64,000 bases of DNA, from positions 124,001-188,000 of the forward strand of contig NZ_WKJJ01000010.1 of NCBI RefSeq assembly GCF_009674485.1, given 5' to 3'. The translations under genes and the position numbers were made by a program. Under the pieces are notes generated by a model that made no database searches, was not told the origin of the DNA, and saw nothing but the letters and a program-made list of their open reading frames with translations. Source of the DNA: Pseudoduganella rivuli. Its GTDB lineage: Bacteria > Pseudomonadota > Gammaproteobacteria > Burkholderiales > Burkholderiaceae_D. This document shows positions 33,921-43,431 of this stretch, one piece after another (the stretch's first letter is position 1; every line of letters starts with the position of its first letter).

Positions 33921-35993
33921 GTGCCGCTCCCATCCCTTCGCCTGACTGCCCTCGCAGTTGCCACCGCCTTATCCCTGTCCATCCCATGCCACGCGGCCGC
34001 CGCGCCGCTGGCGCCGGCCGCAGCTTCTGCCGCCATTCCCGCTGCGGATTTCTTCAACAACCCGGATTTCAGCGCGGCCCGGCTGTCGCCCAGCGGCCGC
34101 TACCTGGCCGCCAAGCGCGTCGCGGAAAATGGCCGCGAGCAGCTGGCCGTGGTGGACCTGGTCAACACGTCGGCCAAATCCGTCGCCAACTTCAAGGACA
34201 CGGACATCGGTTACTTTGCGTGGATCAGCGATCAGCGCCTGCTGTTCGACACCACCGACAAGCAAATCGGCCAGGGCGCCCGCCGCTATGGTCCCGGCCT
34301 GTATGCGGTAAACAGCGACGGCCAGCAATTCCGCCAGCTGGCGCGGCACAACAATCCCTTCGTCCGCAATGGCGGCGACGACAACATGCTGCCATGGCAT
34401 ACCTTCATGCTGCATGCCGACGGCGCGCAAAATTCCGACCAGGTGTATGTCGCCAACATCAACATCAATGCCCCCGGCGATTTCGACCACGTGGAATTGC
34501 TGAAGCTGAACACGAAGACCACGCGCCATACCACGGTCGAGGGTCCCGGCGACACGCGCGACTGGCTGCTGGACGCGAAAGGCGAGCCACGGCTTGCCAT
34601 CACCCATGAAGCGGGCCAGCAAATCCTGCACTACCTGGACCCGAAAACCGGGGCCTGGCGCAAGGTGGCGTCCAACCCCATGTTCACGGGCGGCAAAGGC
34701 GCCTTCCAGCCGCTGGCCTTCGGCAGCGACGGCACGCTGTACGTCAGCACCAGCACCGGCAACGGCATCGCCGCCGTCCATACGATGGACCTGGAAACCG
34801 GCGCCATCAGCCCGAAACCGCTGATCAGCCTGGACGGCTACGATTTCAGCGGCAAGCTGATTTTCAACAACGGTAAATTGCTGGGCGTACGCTTCCTGGC
34901 CGACGGCGAGGGCACGCAATGGTTCGACGCCGCCATGCAGGGCGCGCAAAAGGAAATCGACGCCAAGCTGCCCCGCACCGTCAACATCGTGACGCCGCCG
35001 ACCCACGCGGAAACGCCGTACTTGCTGGTGGAAGCGTATTCGGACCGCCAGCCGCGCGCGTACTTCATTTACGACACGGAAAAGAAGACGCTGAACCTGG
35101 CGGGCCATAGCCACCCGAACATCAAGTTATCGCAAATGGGCACGCAAGACTTGCAGCACTATGCGGCGCGCGACGGCATGAAGATTCCCGCCTGGCTGAC
35201 CACGCCGGCCGGCGCCGGCAAGAATTTGCCGATGGTGGTGCTGGTGCATGGCGGCCCGTATTCGCGTGGCACGGCCTGGGGCTGGAAACCGGAAAGCCAG
35301 TTCCTCGCGTCGCGCGGCTACGCGGTGCTGGAACCGGAATTCCGCGGCAGCACCGGGTTCGGTTACCAGCATTTCCACGCCGGCTGGAAACAGTGGGGCT
35401 TGAAAATGCAGGACGATATTGCCGATGGCGTGAAATGGGCCATTGCGCAAGGCATCGCCGATCCGAAACGGATCTGCATTGCCGGCGCCAGCTATGGCGG
35501 CTATGCCGCCATGATGGGCCTGGTGAACGATCCTGGCCTGTTCCAGTGCGGCATCAACTGGGTCGGCGTCACCGACATCAACCTGCTGTTTACGGGCCAC
35601 TGGCGCTTCACATCCGACTTGCCGCCCATGTGGAAAAAATACGGCATGCCGGAATTGATCGGCGACCCGGTCAAGGATGCCGAGCAATTCAAGGCCACGT
35701 CGCCGCTGCAGCAAGCGGCGCGCATCACGCAACCATTGCTGCTGGCCTATGGCGGCGCCGACATGCGCGTGCCGATCATCCACGGCACCAGGTTCCGCGA
35801 CGCGCTGAAAGCCACCAACAAGCAAGTCGAGTGGATCGAATATGAAGAGGAAGGCCACGGCTGGGCCTTGCCAAAAAACCGCATCGATTTCTGGACCCGC
35901 GTGGAACGCTTCCTCGACAAACAAATCGGCGCTGGCGCTGCCGCCAGCACAGCCAGCGCAGCTACGACTAAACCAACCCCATCCGCACCATGA
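33921..35993 (+). CDS. Secreted S9 family peptidase (copy 1 of 3)
   Basis: About 690 residues. A signal peptide (PLPSLRLTALAVATALSLSIPCHA) is followed by a beta-propeller-like N-terminal region (about 35-420) and a C-terminal alpha/beta hydrolase domain with triad S524 (GASYGGYA), D614 (GGADMRVP) and H646 (EGHGW). The family (prolyl oligopeptidase, acylaminoacyl/dipeptidyl-peptidase-like) cleaves short peptides. The start is uncertain: the GTG at 33921 fits the signal peptide but has no clear ribosome site, and the frame is open back to 33849. A low-complexity Ala/Thr/Ser tail ends the protein. The stop overlaps the next paralogue's ATG. Confidence 0.88.
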   Translation: MPLPSLRLTALAVATALSLSIPCHAAAAPLAPAAASAAIPAADFFNNPDFSAARLSPSGRYLAAKRVAENGREQLAVVDLVNTSAKSVANFKDTDIGYFAWISDQRLLFDTTDKQIGQGARRYGPGLYAVNSDGQQFRQLARHNNPFVRNGGDDNMLPWHTFMLHADGAQNSDQVYVANININAPGDFDHVELLKLNTKTTRHTTVEGPGDTRDWLLDAKGEPRLAITHEAGQQILHYLDPKTGAWRKVASNPMFTGGKGAFQPLAFGSDGTLYVSTSTGNGIAAVHTMDLETGAISPKPLISLDGYDFSGKLIFNNGKLLGVRFLADGEGTQWFDAAMQGAQKEIDAKLPRTVNIVTPPTHAETPYLLVEAYSDRQPRAYFIYDTEKKTLNLAGHSHPNIKLSQMGTQDLQHYAARDGMKIPAWLTTPAGAGKNLPMVVLVHGGPYSRGTAWGWKPESQFLASRGYAVLEPEFRGSTGFGYQHFHAGWKQWGLKMQDDIADGVKWAIAQGIADPKRICIAGASYGGYAAMMGLVNDPGLFQCGINWVGVTDINLLFTGHWRFTSDLPPMWKKYGMPELIGDPVKDAEQFKATSPLQQAARITQPLLLAYGGADMRVPIIHGTRFRDALKATNKQVEWIEYEEEGHGWALPKNRIDFWTRVERFLDKQIGAGAAASTASAATTKPTPSAP

Positions 35994-38068
35994 ACCATAT
36001 CGTCATGCGGCCGATCGCCGCCTTCCTGATTGCCTTGCCACTGGCCGCCGCCTCACAGGCGCCGGCCAGCCAGCCTGCACAACCAGTGCAACAGGCTGCC
36101 GCGCAAGCCGTGCCATCGCTGGCCGACTTCTTCAACAATGCCGAGTTCAGCGGCGCGAAACTGTCGCCCAGCGGCCGCTACCTGGCCGCCAAGCTGGCGG
36201 CCCCCAATGGCCGCGAACGGCTGGCCGTGGTGGACCTGGCCACCCACGCTGCAACGTCAGTCGCGTACTTCAATGATGTCGACGTCGGCGCCTTCACGTG
36301 GGTCAACGACGAACGGTTGCTGTTCAACACCACCGACAAGCAACTGGGCCAGGGCGACCGCCGCTACGGCCCCGGCCTGTATGCGGTGAACCGCGATGGC
36401 GAGAAATTCCGCCAGTTGGCGAACCGCACCGGCAACTTTATCTCGGCGCCCACCGTCGCCCGGCAATTGTTGCCATGGCATACCTTCATGCTGGGCCAGG
36501 ATGGCGCGCAAAATTCCGAATTTGTCTATGTCAGCAGCAGTGTCTACAACCGGCCCGGCGACTGGGAAGCGGAAAACCTGCTGCGCCTGAACACGCTGAC
36601 GGGCCACCACGCCACCGTGCAACGTCCCGGCGATACCGATAGCTGGCTGCTCGATGAAAAAGGCGAGCCGCGCATCGCCACGACATCGAAAAAAGGCAAA
36701 AGCACCGTGCACTTGCGCGATCCGCAGACGGGCGAATGGCGCGTGCTGGTGGAATTCGACACGTTCATAGGCGGAAAAGGCGCCTTCCGGCCGCTGGCTT
36801 TCGGCCCGGATGGCGTATTGTACGTGGTGGCGCACCGTGGCCGCGACAAGGCTGCCGTGTTCACGTTTGACCTGGCCACCGCCAAGCTCAGCGACAAGCC
36901 CGTGATCGAACTGGATGGCTATGACTTCAGCGGCAAGCTGATCTTCAGCGATACCAAGCTGATCGGCGTACGCTACACGACCGATGCCAGGGGCACGATG
37001 TGGCTCGACGATGCGATGAAAGCCGTGCAGGCGGAAGTCGACGCCAAGCTGCCCAACACCGTCAACCTGGTGACGCCGCCGAAGCGCCCGGAAACCCGGA
37101 ACGTCCTGGTGGAATCGTATTCCGACCTGCAACCGGCCGTGACGTTCATTTATGACCGCGAAACCAAAGCGCTGGCCCTGGTAGGTGCGTCGCACCCGAA
37201 AATCCAGCCCGCGCAGATGGCGCCGCAGGATGCCGTCAGCTATACGGCGCGCGACGGTTTGCGCATTCCCGCCTGGCTGACCACACCCAAGGGCCAGGGC
37301 AAAAACCTGCCGATGGTGGTGCTGGTGCACGGCGGCCCCTATGTCCGTGGCGGCGAATGGGGCTGGAATCCGCAAGCCCAGTTCCTCGCATCGCGCGGCT
37401 ACCTGGTGCTGGAGCCGGAATTCCGGGGCAGCACCGGTTTCGGCGACAAGCACTTCCGCGCCGGCTGGAAGCAGTGGGGCCTGAAAATGCAGGACGACGT
37501 GGCCGACGGCGTCAAATGGGCCATCGACAAGGGCATGGCCGATCCCAAGCGGATCTGCATCGCCGGCGCCAGCTATGGCGGCTATGCCACGCTGATGGGA
37601 CTGGTGAACAACCCGGAACTGTTCAAGTGCGGTATCGACTGGGTCGGCGTGACCGACATCAGCCTGCTCGCCAATGGCCACTGGAGCTATACGTCCGATC
37701 TGTCCGACATGTGGAAACAATACGGTTTCCCGGTGCTGATCGGCGACGTGGAAAAGGATGCGGAACAGTTGAAAGCCACGTCGCCCCTGCAGCAGGCCGC
37801 CCGCATCACGCAGCCGCTGCTGCTGGCCTATGGCCGCGCCGACCAGCGCGTACCGCTCTACCATGGCAACAAGTTCCGCGACGCCGTGACGGTCCATAAC
37901 AAGCAGGTCGAATGGGTGGTCTATGAAGAAGAAGGCCACGGCTGGGCCTTGCCGAAAAACCGCATTGATTTCTGGGGCCGTGTGGAGAAATTCCTGGACA
38001 AGAATATCGGTGCAGGCAGCATCGGCAACACCAGCAATGCCGGCAGCACGGGCAATACAGGCAAATAA
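35990..38068 (+). CDS. Secreted S9 family peptidase (copy 2 of 3)
   Basis: A 692-residue paralogue of the preceding peptidase, with the same layout: signal peptide (MRPIAAFLIALPLAAASQAPA region), propeller-like domain, and hydrolase domain with triad S528 (GASYGGYAT), D618 (GRADQRVP) and H650 (EGHGW). The shared block ADFFNN.EFS.AKLSPSGRYLAAK near the N-terminus and PEFRGSTGFG near 475 show the close relationship. Its ATG overlaps the previous stop (ATGA), so the two are translationally coupled. The C-terminus is a Gly/Ser/Asn/Thr repeat-like tail. Substrate unknown; peptide scavenging is the likely role. Confidence 0.92.
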   Translation: MNHIVMRPIAAFLIALPLAAASQAPASQPAQPVQQAAAQAVPSLADFFNNAEFSGAKLSPSGRYLAAKLAAPNGRERLAVVDLATHAATSVAYFNDVDVGAFTWVNDERLLFNTTDKQLGQGDRRYGPGLYAVNRDGEKFRQLANRTGNFISAPTVARQLLPWHTFMLGQDGAQNSEFVYVSSSVYNRPGDWEAENLLRLNTLTGHHATVQRPGDTDSWLLDEKGEPRIATTSKKGKSTVHLRDPQTGEWRVLVEFDTFIGGKGAFRPLAFGPDGVLYVVAHRGRDKAAVFTFDLATAKLSDKPVIELDGYDFSGKLIFSDTKLIGVRYTTDARGTMWLDDAMKAVQAEVDAKLPNTVNLVTPPKRPETRNVLVESYSDLQPAVTFIYDRETKALALVGASHPKIQPAQMAPQDAVSYTARDGLRIPAWLTTPKGQGKNLPMVVLVHGGPYVRGGEWGWNPQAQFLASRGYLVLEPEFRGSTGFGDKHFRAGWKQWGLKMQDDVADGVKWAIDKGMADPKRICIAGASYGGYATLMGLVNNPELFKCGIDWVGVTDISLLANGHWSYTSDLSDMWKQYGFPVLIGDVEKDAEQLKATSPLQQAARITQPLLLAYGRADQRVPLYHGNKFRDAVTVHNKQVEWVVYEEEGHGWALPKNRIDFWGRVEKFLDKNIGAGSIGNTSNAGSTGNTGK

Positions 38069-38078
38069 GGAAAGCAAC

Positions 38079-40088
38079 ATGTTGAAACGCAGTTTACTGG
38101 CCATGGCATGCGCCGCCCTGCTGGCCACGCCCGTCACGGCCCCATTGGCCGCCACCATCGCGCCGCCCGCCACGGAAGCCTTTTTCAGCAACCCGCAATT
38201 TTCCGCAGCCAAGCTGTCGCCGAGCGGCCGCTACCTGGCCGTACGATCCGGCTCGCCCGGCAAACGGCAAGGCTTGTTCGTCATTAACCTGGCGGAGAGC
38301 ATCTCCACGCCCGTGGCCCATTACAGCAACATCGATATCGATTACTTTGAATGGGTCAACGATAACCGCCTGGTGTACGACACCCGCGACGACTCGCTGG
38401 CGCCGGGCGACCTGAAATTTGCGCCCGGCATGTATGCCGTCAACCGCGATGGCAGCGGCACATTGCAGCTGGCGGACCGCGGTTACGATGCCGAATCCAG
38501 TACCGGCACCCACATCAAGCGCCAGTTGCTGCCGTCAAATACCTATCTGCTTGAGCAGGATGGCGCCCAAAAAGACGACTACATCTATGCAAAACAGTCG
38601 CGCCGCACGTCCGGCGGCGAGTTCCAGTCCTGGTCGCTGCTGCGCGTCAATACGGTAACGGGGCGTTCGCAAGGCGTCGCCGTGCCGGCATACACGGATT
38701 CGATCTTGCTGGACGCCAGCGGTGAACCGCGCGTCGCCACGGCGCAGGATCGCGACCTCAAGTCGGTGCACTACCGCGATCCCGCCAGCGGCGAATGGCG
38801 CAAGCTGGCCGAATTCCCCGCGTATGGCAAATCGCCCGGTTCATTCGAGCCCATTGGTGTGGCCGGCGACGGCACGCTGTACGTCGCCACCGGCGCCCAG
38901 GTCGGACATCGCGTGGTGCGCAGCTTTGACGTCAAGACTGGCAAGCTGGGCGACAAGCCCGTGATCGACCTCACCGACTACGATTTCACCGGCCGCTTCG
39001 TCAGCGGCAACGGCAAGCTGCTGGGCGTGCACATGCTGACCGATGCGCGCAGCACGCACTGGTGGGACAAGGACATGGCGGCCTTGCAAGACACCATCGA
39101 CAAGCTGCTGCCCGGCACCGTCAATGAAATCTCGGTGGCGAACCGCCCGGAAACGCCATGGGTGGTCGTGAAATCGTGGTCGGACCGCCAGCCGGTGGTG
39201 TTCGTGCTGTATAACCGCGACACCCAAAAAATCTCCAAGCTCGGTGAGGCCCACCCCGCCATCAATCCGCTGGCGATGGGCGAGCGCAGCATGATTCGCT
39301 ACAAGGCGCGCGACGGCATGTCCATCCCCGCCTGGCTGACGTTGCCGCCCGGCGGCAAGAAGACCAACCTGCCGCTGGTGGTGCTGGTGCATGGCGGCCC
39401 GTTCGTGCGGGGCGGCGAATGGAACTGGGACGACGAAGCGCAATTCCTCGCCACGCGCGGCTATGCCGTGCTGCAACCGGAGTTCCGTGGCAGCGCGGGC
39501 TTCGGCGCCCGCCACACGATGGCGGGATGGAAGCAGTGGGGCCTGGCCATGCAGGATGACCTGGCCGACGGCGCCCGTGCGCTGGCGGCGCAAGGCATTG
39601 CCGATGGCGGGCGCGTCTGCATTGCCGGGGCCAGCTACGGCGGCTATGCCGCGCTGATGGGCGTCATCAAGGACGGCGACCTGTTCAAGTGCGCCATCGA
39701 CTGGGCCGGTGTCACCGACATCAACCTGCTGTACACCGGCACGTGGCGCATCATCGGCGACCTGTCGGAAGACTGGAAACAGTACGGCATGCCGCAACTG
39801 GTGGGCGACCAGGTCAAGGATGCCGACCAGTTGCAAGCGACGTCGCCGCTGGTGCAGGCCGCCCGCGTCAAGCGTCCCGTGCTGCTGGCTTACGGCACCC
39901 ACGACCGCCGCGTTCCCATCGTGCACGGCGAACGCTTCTACAAAGCCGTCAAAGCCCACAACCCGGACGTGGAATGGGTCACGTACGACGGCGAGGGCCA
40001 TGGCTGGTCGTTGCCGGAAAACCGTGTCGATTTCTGGAACCGCGTCGAGAAATTCCTCGACAAGCATATCGGAACGGCAAGCAAATAG
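38079..40088 (+). CDS. Secreted S9 family peptidase (copy 3 of 3)
   Basis: A 669-residue third paralogue. The start at 38079 is supported by AAGGA 6-7 bases upstream and by a clean signal peptide (MLKRSLLAMACAALLATPVTAPLAA); an in-frame extension runs into copy 2. The catalytic triad is S519 (GASYGGYAAL), D609 (GTHDRRVP) and H641 (EGHGW). It is more divergent than copies 1 and 2 (for example ARALAAQGIADGGRV and a different propeller sequence) and lacks the low-complexity tail. It begins 10 bp after copy 2, completing a three-gene peptidase operon. Substrate preference may differ among copies. Confidence 0.92.
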   Translation: MLKRSLLAMACAALLATPVTAPLAATIAPPATEAFFSNPQFSAAKLSPSGRYLAVRSGSPGKRQGLFVINLAESISTPVAHYSNIDIDYFEWVNDNRLVYDTRDDSLAPGDLKFAPGMYAVNRDGSGTLQLADRGYDAESSTGTHIKRQLLPSNTYLLEQDGAQKDDYIYAKQSRRTSGGEFQSWSLLRVNTVTGRSQGVAVPAYTDSILLDASGEPRVATAQDRDLKSVHYRDPASGEWRKLAEFPAYGKSPGSFEPIGVAGDGTLYVATGAQVGHRVVRSFDVKTGKLGDKPVIDLTDYDFTGRFVSGNGKLLGVHMLTDARSTHWWDKDMAALQDTIDKLLPGTVNEISVANRPETPWVVVKSWSDRQPVVFVLYNRDTQKISKLGEAHPAINPLAMGERSMIRYKARDGMSIPAWLTLPPGGKKTNLPLVVLVHGGPFVRGGEWNWDDEAQFLATRGYAVLQPEFRGSAGFGARHTMAGWKQWGLAMQDDLADGARALAAQGIADGGRVCIAGASYGGYAALMGVIKDGDLFKCAIDWAGVTDINLLYTGTWRIIGDLSEDWKQYGMPQLVGDQVKDADQLQATSPLVQAARVKRPVLLAYGTHDRRVPIVHGERFYKAVKAHNPDVEWVTYDGEGHGWSLPENRVDFWNRVEKFLDKHIGTASK

Positions 40089-40129
40089 GAGTAACCTGAC
40101 GGCTGGCCAACTTCATTGAAGGAGCATCC

Positions 40130-41344
40130 ATGTCGTCTGGAAAAATACTGGTGGCACAGGGAGGCGGGCCCAGCGCCGTCATCAACCAGTCGCTGGTGGG
40201 GGTGGTGCTGGAAGCGCGGCGCCATCGCCACGTGACCCGCGTCTATGGCGCACTGCACGGTGTGCGCGGCATCATCAATGAAGACTTCGTCGACCTGACC
40301 CAGGAAACCAGCCATAACCTGGAACTGGTGGCCGCCACGCCGTCGTCGGCGCTGGGTTCCACCCGCGACAAACCGGACGAAAAATATTGCGCGCAAATCT
40401 TTGAAGTATTGCGCGCACATGAAATCGAACACTTCTTTTACATCGGCGGCAACGATTCGTCCGACACCGTGCGCATCGTCAGCCAGCAGGCGCAGGCCGC
40501 CGGCTATCCGCTGCGCTGCATCCACATTCCGAAGACCATCGACAATGACCTGGTCGGCAACGACCACACGCCGGGCTTCCCGTCCGCCGCCCGCTTTGTC
40601 GCGCAAGCGTTTGCCGGCGCCAACCTCGATAACGCGTCGCTGCCCGGCGTCTATGTCGGCGTCGTCATGGGCCGCCACGCGGGCTTTTTAACGGCCGCCT
40701 CCGCGCTGGGCAAGAAATTCCCCGACGACGGGCCGCACCTGATTTACATGCCGGAGCGGGTATTCGAACTGGAACCCTTCCTGGCCGACGTCAAAGCCAC
40801 GTATGACAGGCACGGGCGCTGCGTGATCGCCGTCTCCGAAGGCATCCACGACGCGTCCGGTGAACCGATTGCCACCTTGCTGGCGAAGGAAGTGGAACGC
40901 GATGCGCACGGCAACGTGCAATTGTCCGGCACCGGGGCGCTGGCGGATTTGCTGTGCGACGAAATCAAGGACAAGCTGGGCATCAAGCGCGTGCGCGGCG
41001 ATACCTTCGGCTACCTGCAACGCTCGTTCATCGGCTGCGTGTCGGACGTCGACCAGCGCGAAGCGCGCGAGGTGGGTGAAAAGGCCGTGCAATTTGCCAT
41101 GTGGGGCGACCGCGATGGCTCCGTCGCCATCAAGCGCACCGGCTTTTATTCGGTCGACTATGAATTGCTGCCGTTGGAAGCCGTGGCGGGCAAGACGCGC
41201 ACCATGGACGATGCCTTCATCACGCCGGAAGGAACCGATGTGACCGATGCGTTCCGCCTCTACTTGCGGCCGTTACTGGGGTCCGGCATGCCGGATGCAT
41301 ACCGGCTGCGGCCGGCGCCGGTGGCGAAAATCCTGAAGCCGTAG
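40130..41344 (+). CDS. 6-phosphofructokinase, pyrophosphate-dependent type
   Basis: A 404-residue phosphofructokinase interconverting fructose-6-phosphate and fructose-1,6-bisphosphate. Lysine in PKTIDND (134-140), in place of glycine in PGTIDND, is the mark of PPi-dependent enzymes. The phosphate-donor loop reads GGNDSSD (106-112), where the second acidic position fits PPi use and the first is Asn rather than the usual Asp. Other landmarks are GGGPSAVINQSL and VVMGRHAGFLTAASAL. A GAAGGAG site precedes the ATG. PPi dependence makes the step reversible, useful in an organism living on organic acids. It is 41 bp from the peptidase operon and may be read from it. Confidence 0.9.
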   Translation: MSSGKILVAQGGGPSAVINQSLVGVVLEARRHRHVTRVYGALHGVRGIINEDFVDLTQETSHNLELVAATPSSALGSTRDKPDEKYCAQIFEVLRAHEIEHFFYIGGNDSSDTVRIVSQQAQAAGYPLRCIHIPKTIDNDLVGNDHTPGFPSAARFVAQAFAGANLDNASLPGVYVGVVMGRHAGFLTAASALGKKFPDDGPHLIYMPERVFELEPFLADVKATYDRHGRCVIAVSEGIHDASGEPIATLLAKEVERDAHGNVQLSGTGALADLLCDEIKDKLGIKRVRGDTFGYLQRSFIGCVSDVDQREAREVGEKAVQFAMWGDRDGSVAIKRTGFYSVDYELLPLEAVAGKTRTMDDAFITPEGTDVTDAFRLYLRPLLGSGMPDAYRLRPAPVAKILKP

Positions 41345-41380
41345 GACTGCCCCGCTGCGGGCTTCCCGGCCCGCCGCCGA

Positions 41381-42139
41381 TTATCCCTGCTGCTTCACCA
41401 TTGCCTGCAGCCGGTACTTCTCGATCAAGCCTTCCTTCTTCATATCCGCCAGCACCTGGCCCAGCTTCACGGCCAGGTCGGCATGGCGCTTGTGCAGGTG
41501 CGCATACACGTCGGCGCTGTCCATCAACGCCACCTTGCGAATCGCCGTATTACGGAATTCGTCGGCGGCCAGCGCGGCATCGGCCACCGTTTCCACTTCG
41601 ACAAACACATCGCTGCGGCCCACCTGCAGCTTGCGTAATCCCAGCAGCGTACTGTTGACGACCGTCAGCCGGTCGGCCGACACCACCAGTGGCAATTGCA
41701 CGCTCGGCAGGGCCACGCCGCTGCGGTACTCGACGCGCAAATCGGCCGGCTTCAGCGCCTCCCATCCGTTTGCCAGGGCCATCGGCCGCGCCGCATAGGC
41801 GCAAAAACGGATGGCAAAGTGCGGTACCGGCACCTTCACCAGTTCCGGGTGCAGCTGGCTGTATTCGGCGACGCGATTGATTTCGCCATCGGCCTCGCCA
41901 CTGTCGGACACCAGGCTGGAACGCTTGGCGGGATAGGGCCGGTAATCGAGCCGGTAGCCGAGGCGGCCCAGCGCTTCCGTGTAAATCAGCGTGAGCCAGG
42001 GGCCGTAGGTGGTGTGGATTTCAATTGCGCCTGTCAACACCAGCATGGGGCGCGGGTCAGCCTGCGCCGATGCTTGCCAAACGCCGCACACCAGGCTCGC
42101 TGCAATGCATGCCGCCATGCGGACGCGGATCCGGCCCAT
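41381..42139 (-). CDS. Periplasmic solute-binding protein (family 3 type)
   Basis: A 252-residue protein with a signal peptide (MGRIRVRMAACIAASLVCGVWQASAQA) and the fold of family-3 amino acid-type binding proteins: PWLTLIYTEALGRLGYRLDYRPYPAKRSSLVSDSGEADGEINRVAEY, and a C-terminal ADMKKEGLIEKYR. The start at 42139 has a GGGGAGAG ribosome site; the longer upstream frame runs through the purM terminator. No permease or ATPase gene is adjacent, so it may be an orphan receptor or a stand-alone sensor. Ligand unknown. Confidence 0.85.
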   Translation of the reverse strand: MGRIRVRMAACIAASLVCGVWQASAQADPRPMLVLTGAIEIHTTYGPWLTLIYTEALGRLGYRLDYRPYPAKRSSLVSDSGEADGEINRVAEYSQLHPELVKVPVPHFAIRFCAYAARPMALANGWEALKPADLRVEYRSGVALPSVQLPLVVSADRLTVVNSTLLGLRKLQVGRSDVFVEVETVADAALAADEFRNTAIRKVALMDSADVYAHLHKRHADLAVKLGQVLADMKKEGLIEKYRLQAMVKQQG

Positions 42140-42154
42140 ATACTCTCCCCTGTC

Positions 42155-42196
42155 AAAAAAGAAAAAGCGGACGACGCCACTGGCATAGTCCGCTTT
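42155..42196 (-). terminator. Intrinsic terminator after purM
   Basis: Minus strand AAAGCGGAC / GTCCGCTTT with a 15-base loop, followed by a T-rich tail. It lies 44 bp past the purM stop. Confidence 0.88.
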
Positions 42197-42239
42197 CTGT
42201 ATCACTGGCGCGTCTGTTGAGATCGGCGCCTGGTCACCA

Positions 42240-43283
42240 TCACACCACGATGGTCTGGTGCTCGCCATCCTGGCGTGCACGGATCTTGCCGATGCGGTAC
42301 ACGGTTTCACCGGCCGCTTTCAGCTGGGCTTCGGCCGCATCCGCGTTTTCAGCGGAAACGATGACGGTCATGCCGATGCCGCAGTTGAACACGCGGTGCA
42401 TTTCCGCGTCCGCCACGCCGCCGTGCTGTTGCAGCCACTGGAACAGCGGTGGCAGGGTCCACGATTTGCCATCCAGTTCGCAGGTCAGGTGGTCTTGCAG
42501 CACGCGTGGAATGTTTTCCACCAGGCCGCCGCCCGTGATGTGCACCAGGCCTTTGACTTCCATGGACGCCATCAGCGCCAGCAGCGGTTTCACGTAGATG
42601 CGGGTTGGCTCCATCAGCACGTCGGCCAGTTTGCGGCCGTGGAAGTCGCCTTCCAGGTCTGGTTTTGCCACTTCGATAATCTTGCGTACCAGCGAATAAC
42701 CGTTCGAGTGCGCGCCCGACGAGGCCAGGCCCAGCACCACGTCGCCCGGGGCGATCTTGGTGCCGTCGATGATTTTCGACTTTTCCACCACGCCGACCGC
42801 GAAACCGGCCAGGTCGTATTCGCCGGCCGGGTACATGCTTGGCATTTCAGCGGTTTCGCCGCCGATCAGCGCCGCGCCGGCCTGTTCGCAACCCTGGGCG
42901 ATGCCTTTGACCACGGCAGTTGCCTGTGGAACATCCAGCTTGCCGCAAGCGAAATAGTCGAGGAAGAACAGCGGCTCGGCGCCCTGCACCAGGATGTCGT
43001 TGACGCTCATGGCCACCAGGTCGATGCCGACGGTGTCGTGGCGGTTCAGTTCAAACGCCAGTTTCAGCTTGGTGCCGACGCCGTCCGTACCGGACACCAG
43101 TACCGGTTCCTGGTATTTCTTGCTGATCTCGAACATGGCGCCAAAGCCGCCAATGCCGGCCATCACGCCTTCGCGCATGGTGCGCTTGGCAAACGGCTTG
43201 ATGGCATCGACTAAGGCGTCGCCCGCGTCGATATCGACGCCGGCGTCACGGTAGGACAGGGAAACATTAGAAGTTTGGCTCAT
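42240..43283 (-). CDS. purM: Phosphoribosylformylglycinamidine cyclo-ligase PurM
   Basis: A 347-residue enzyme closing FGAM to AIR with ATP, the purine step just before PurK/PurE. It has SYRDAGVDIDAGDALVDAIKP, LVSGTDGVGTKLKLAF, GIDLVAMSVNDILVQGAEPLFFLDYFA, ALIGGETAEMP and AHSNGYSLVR. The start at 43283 gives the family N-terminus (MSQTSNVSLSYRDAG); the frame is open further upstream. It is divergent from the AI-2E-type permease gene and ends at a clear terminator. Confidence 0.97.
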   Translation of the reverse strand: MSQTSNVSLSYRDAGVDIDAGDALVDAIKPFAKRTMREGVMAGIGGFGAMFEISKKYQEPVLVSGTDGVGTKLKLAFELNRHDTVGIDLVAMSVNDILVQGAEPLFFLDYFACGKLDVPQATAVVKGIAQGCEQAGAALIGGETAEMPSMYPAGEYDLAGFAVGVVEKSKIIDGTKIAPGDVVLGLASSGAHSNGYSLVRKIIEVAKPDLEGDFHGRKLADVLMEPTRIYVKPLLALMASMEVKGLVHITGGGLVENIPRVLQDHLTCELDGKSWTLPPLFQWLQQHGGVADAEMHRVFNCGIGMTVIVSAENADAAEAQLKAAGETVYRIGKIRARQDGEHQTIVV

Positions 43284-43360
43284 GGTGTATTTCGCAGCGG
43301 AGGCGGTAAAATAGAAGGCGGTGGCCGCTGCCAACGCTTTTGGCATTAGTAGCGGCAAGA

Positions 43361-43371
43361 CCGCTATTCTA
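43361..43371 (-). promoter_or_regulatory. Promoter-like TAGAATAGCGG upstream of purM
   Basis: The same 11-mer as before pgk and azlC, minus strand, 78 bp before the purM ATG. No strong -35 at 17-18 bp. Confidence 0.45.
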
Positions 43372-43431
43372 TCAAAATGCCTGCTCAACGCCTGTGCAAT
43401 CACCCATTTTTAGCCAAAAATCCCCTTCCCC

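Noticed and set aside
36257..38212. Minus-strand open frame of 651 codons opposite S9 peptidase copy 2
   Set aside because: The plus strand encodes an intact peptidase with full catalytic triad; the antisense product has no recognisable motif.
43330..43350. PurR-like box upstream of purM (CCAACGCTTTTGG)
   Set aside because: It resembles the E. coli PurR site only loosely, and PurR of that type is not expected in this group. The other pur operon shows no similar site.
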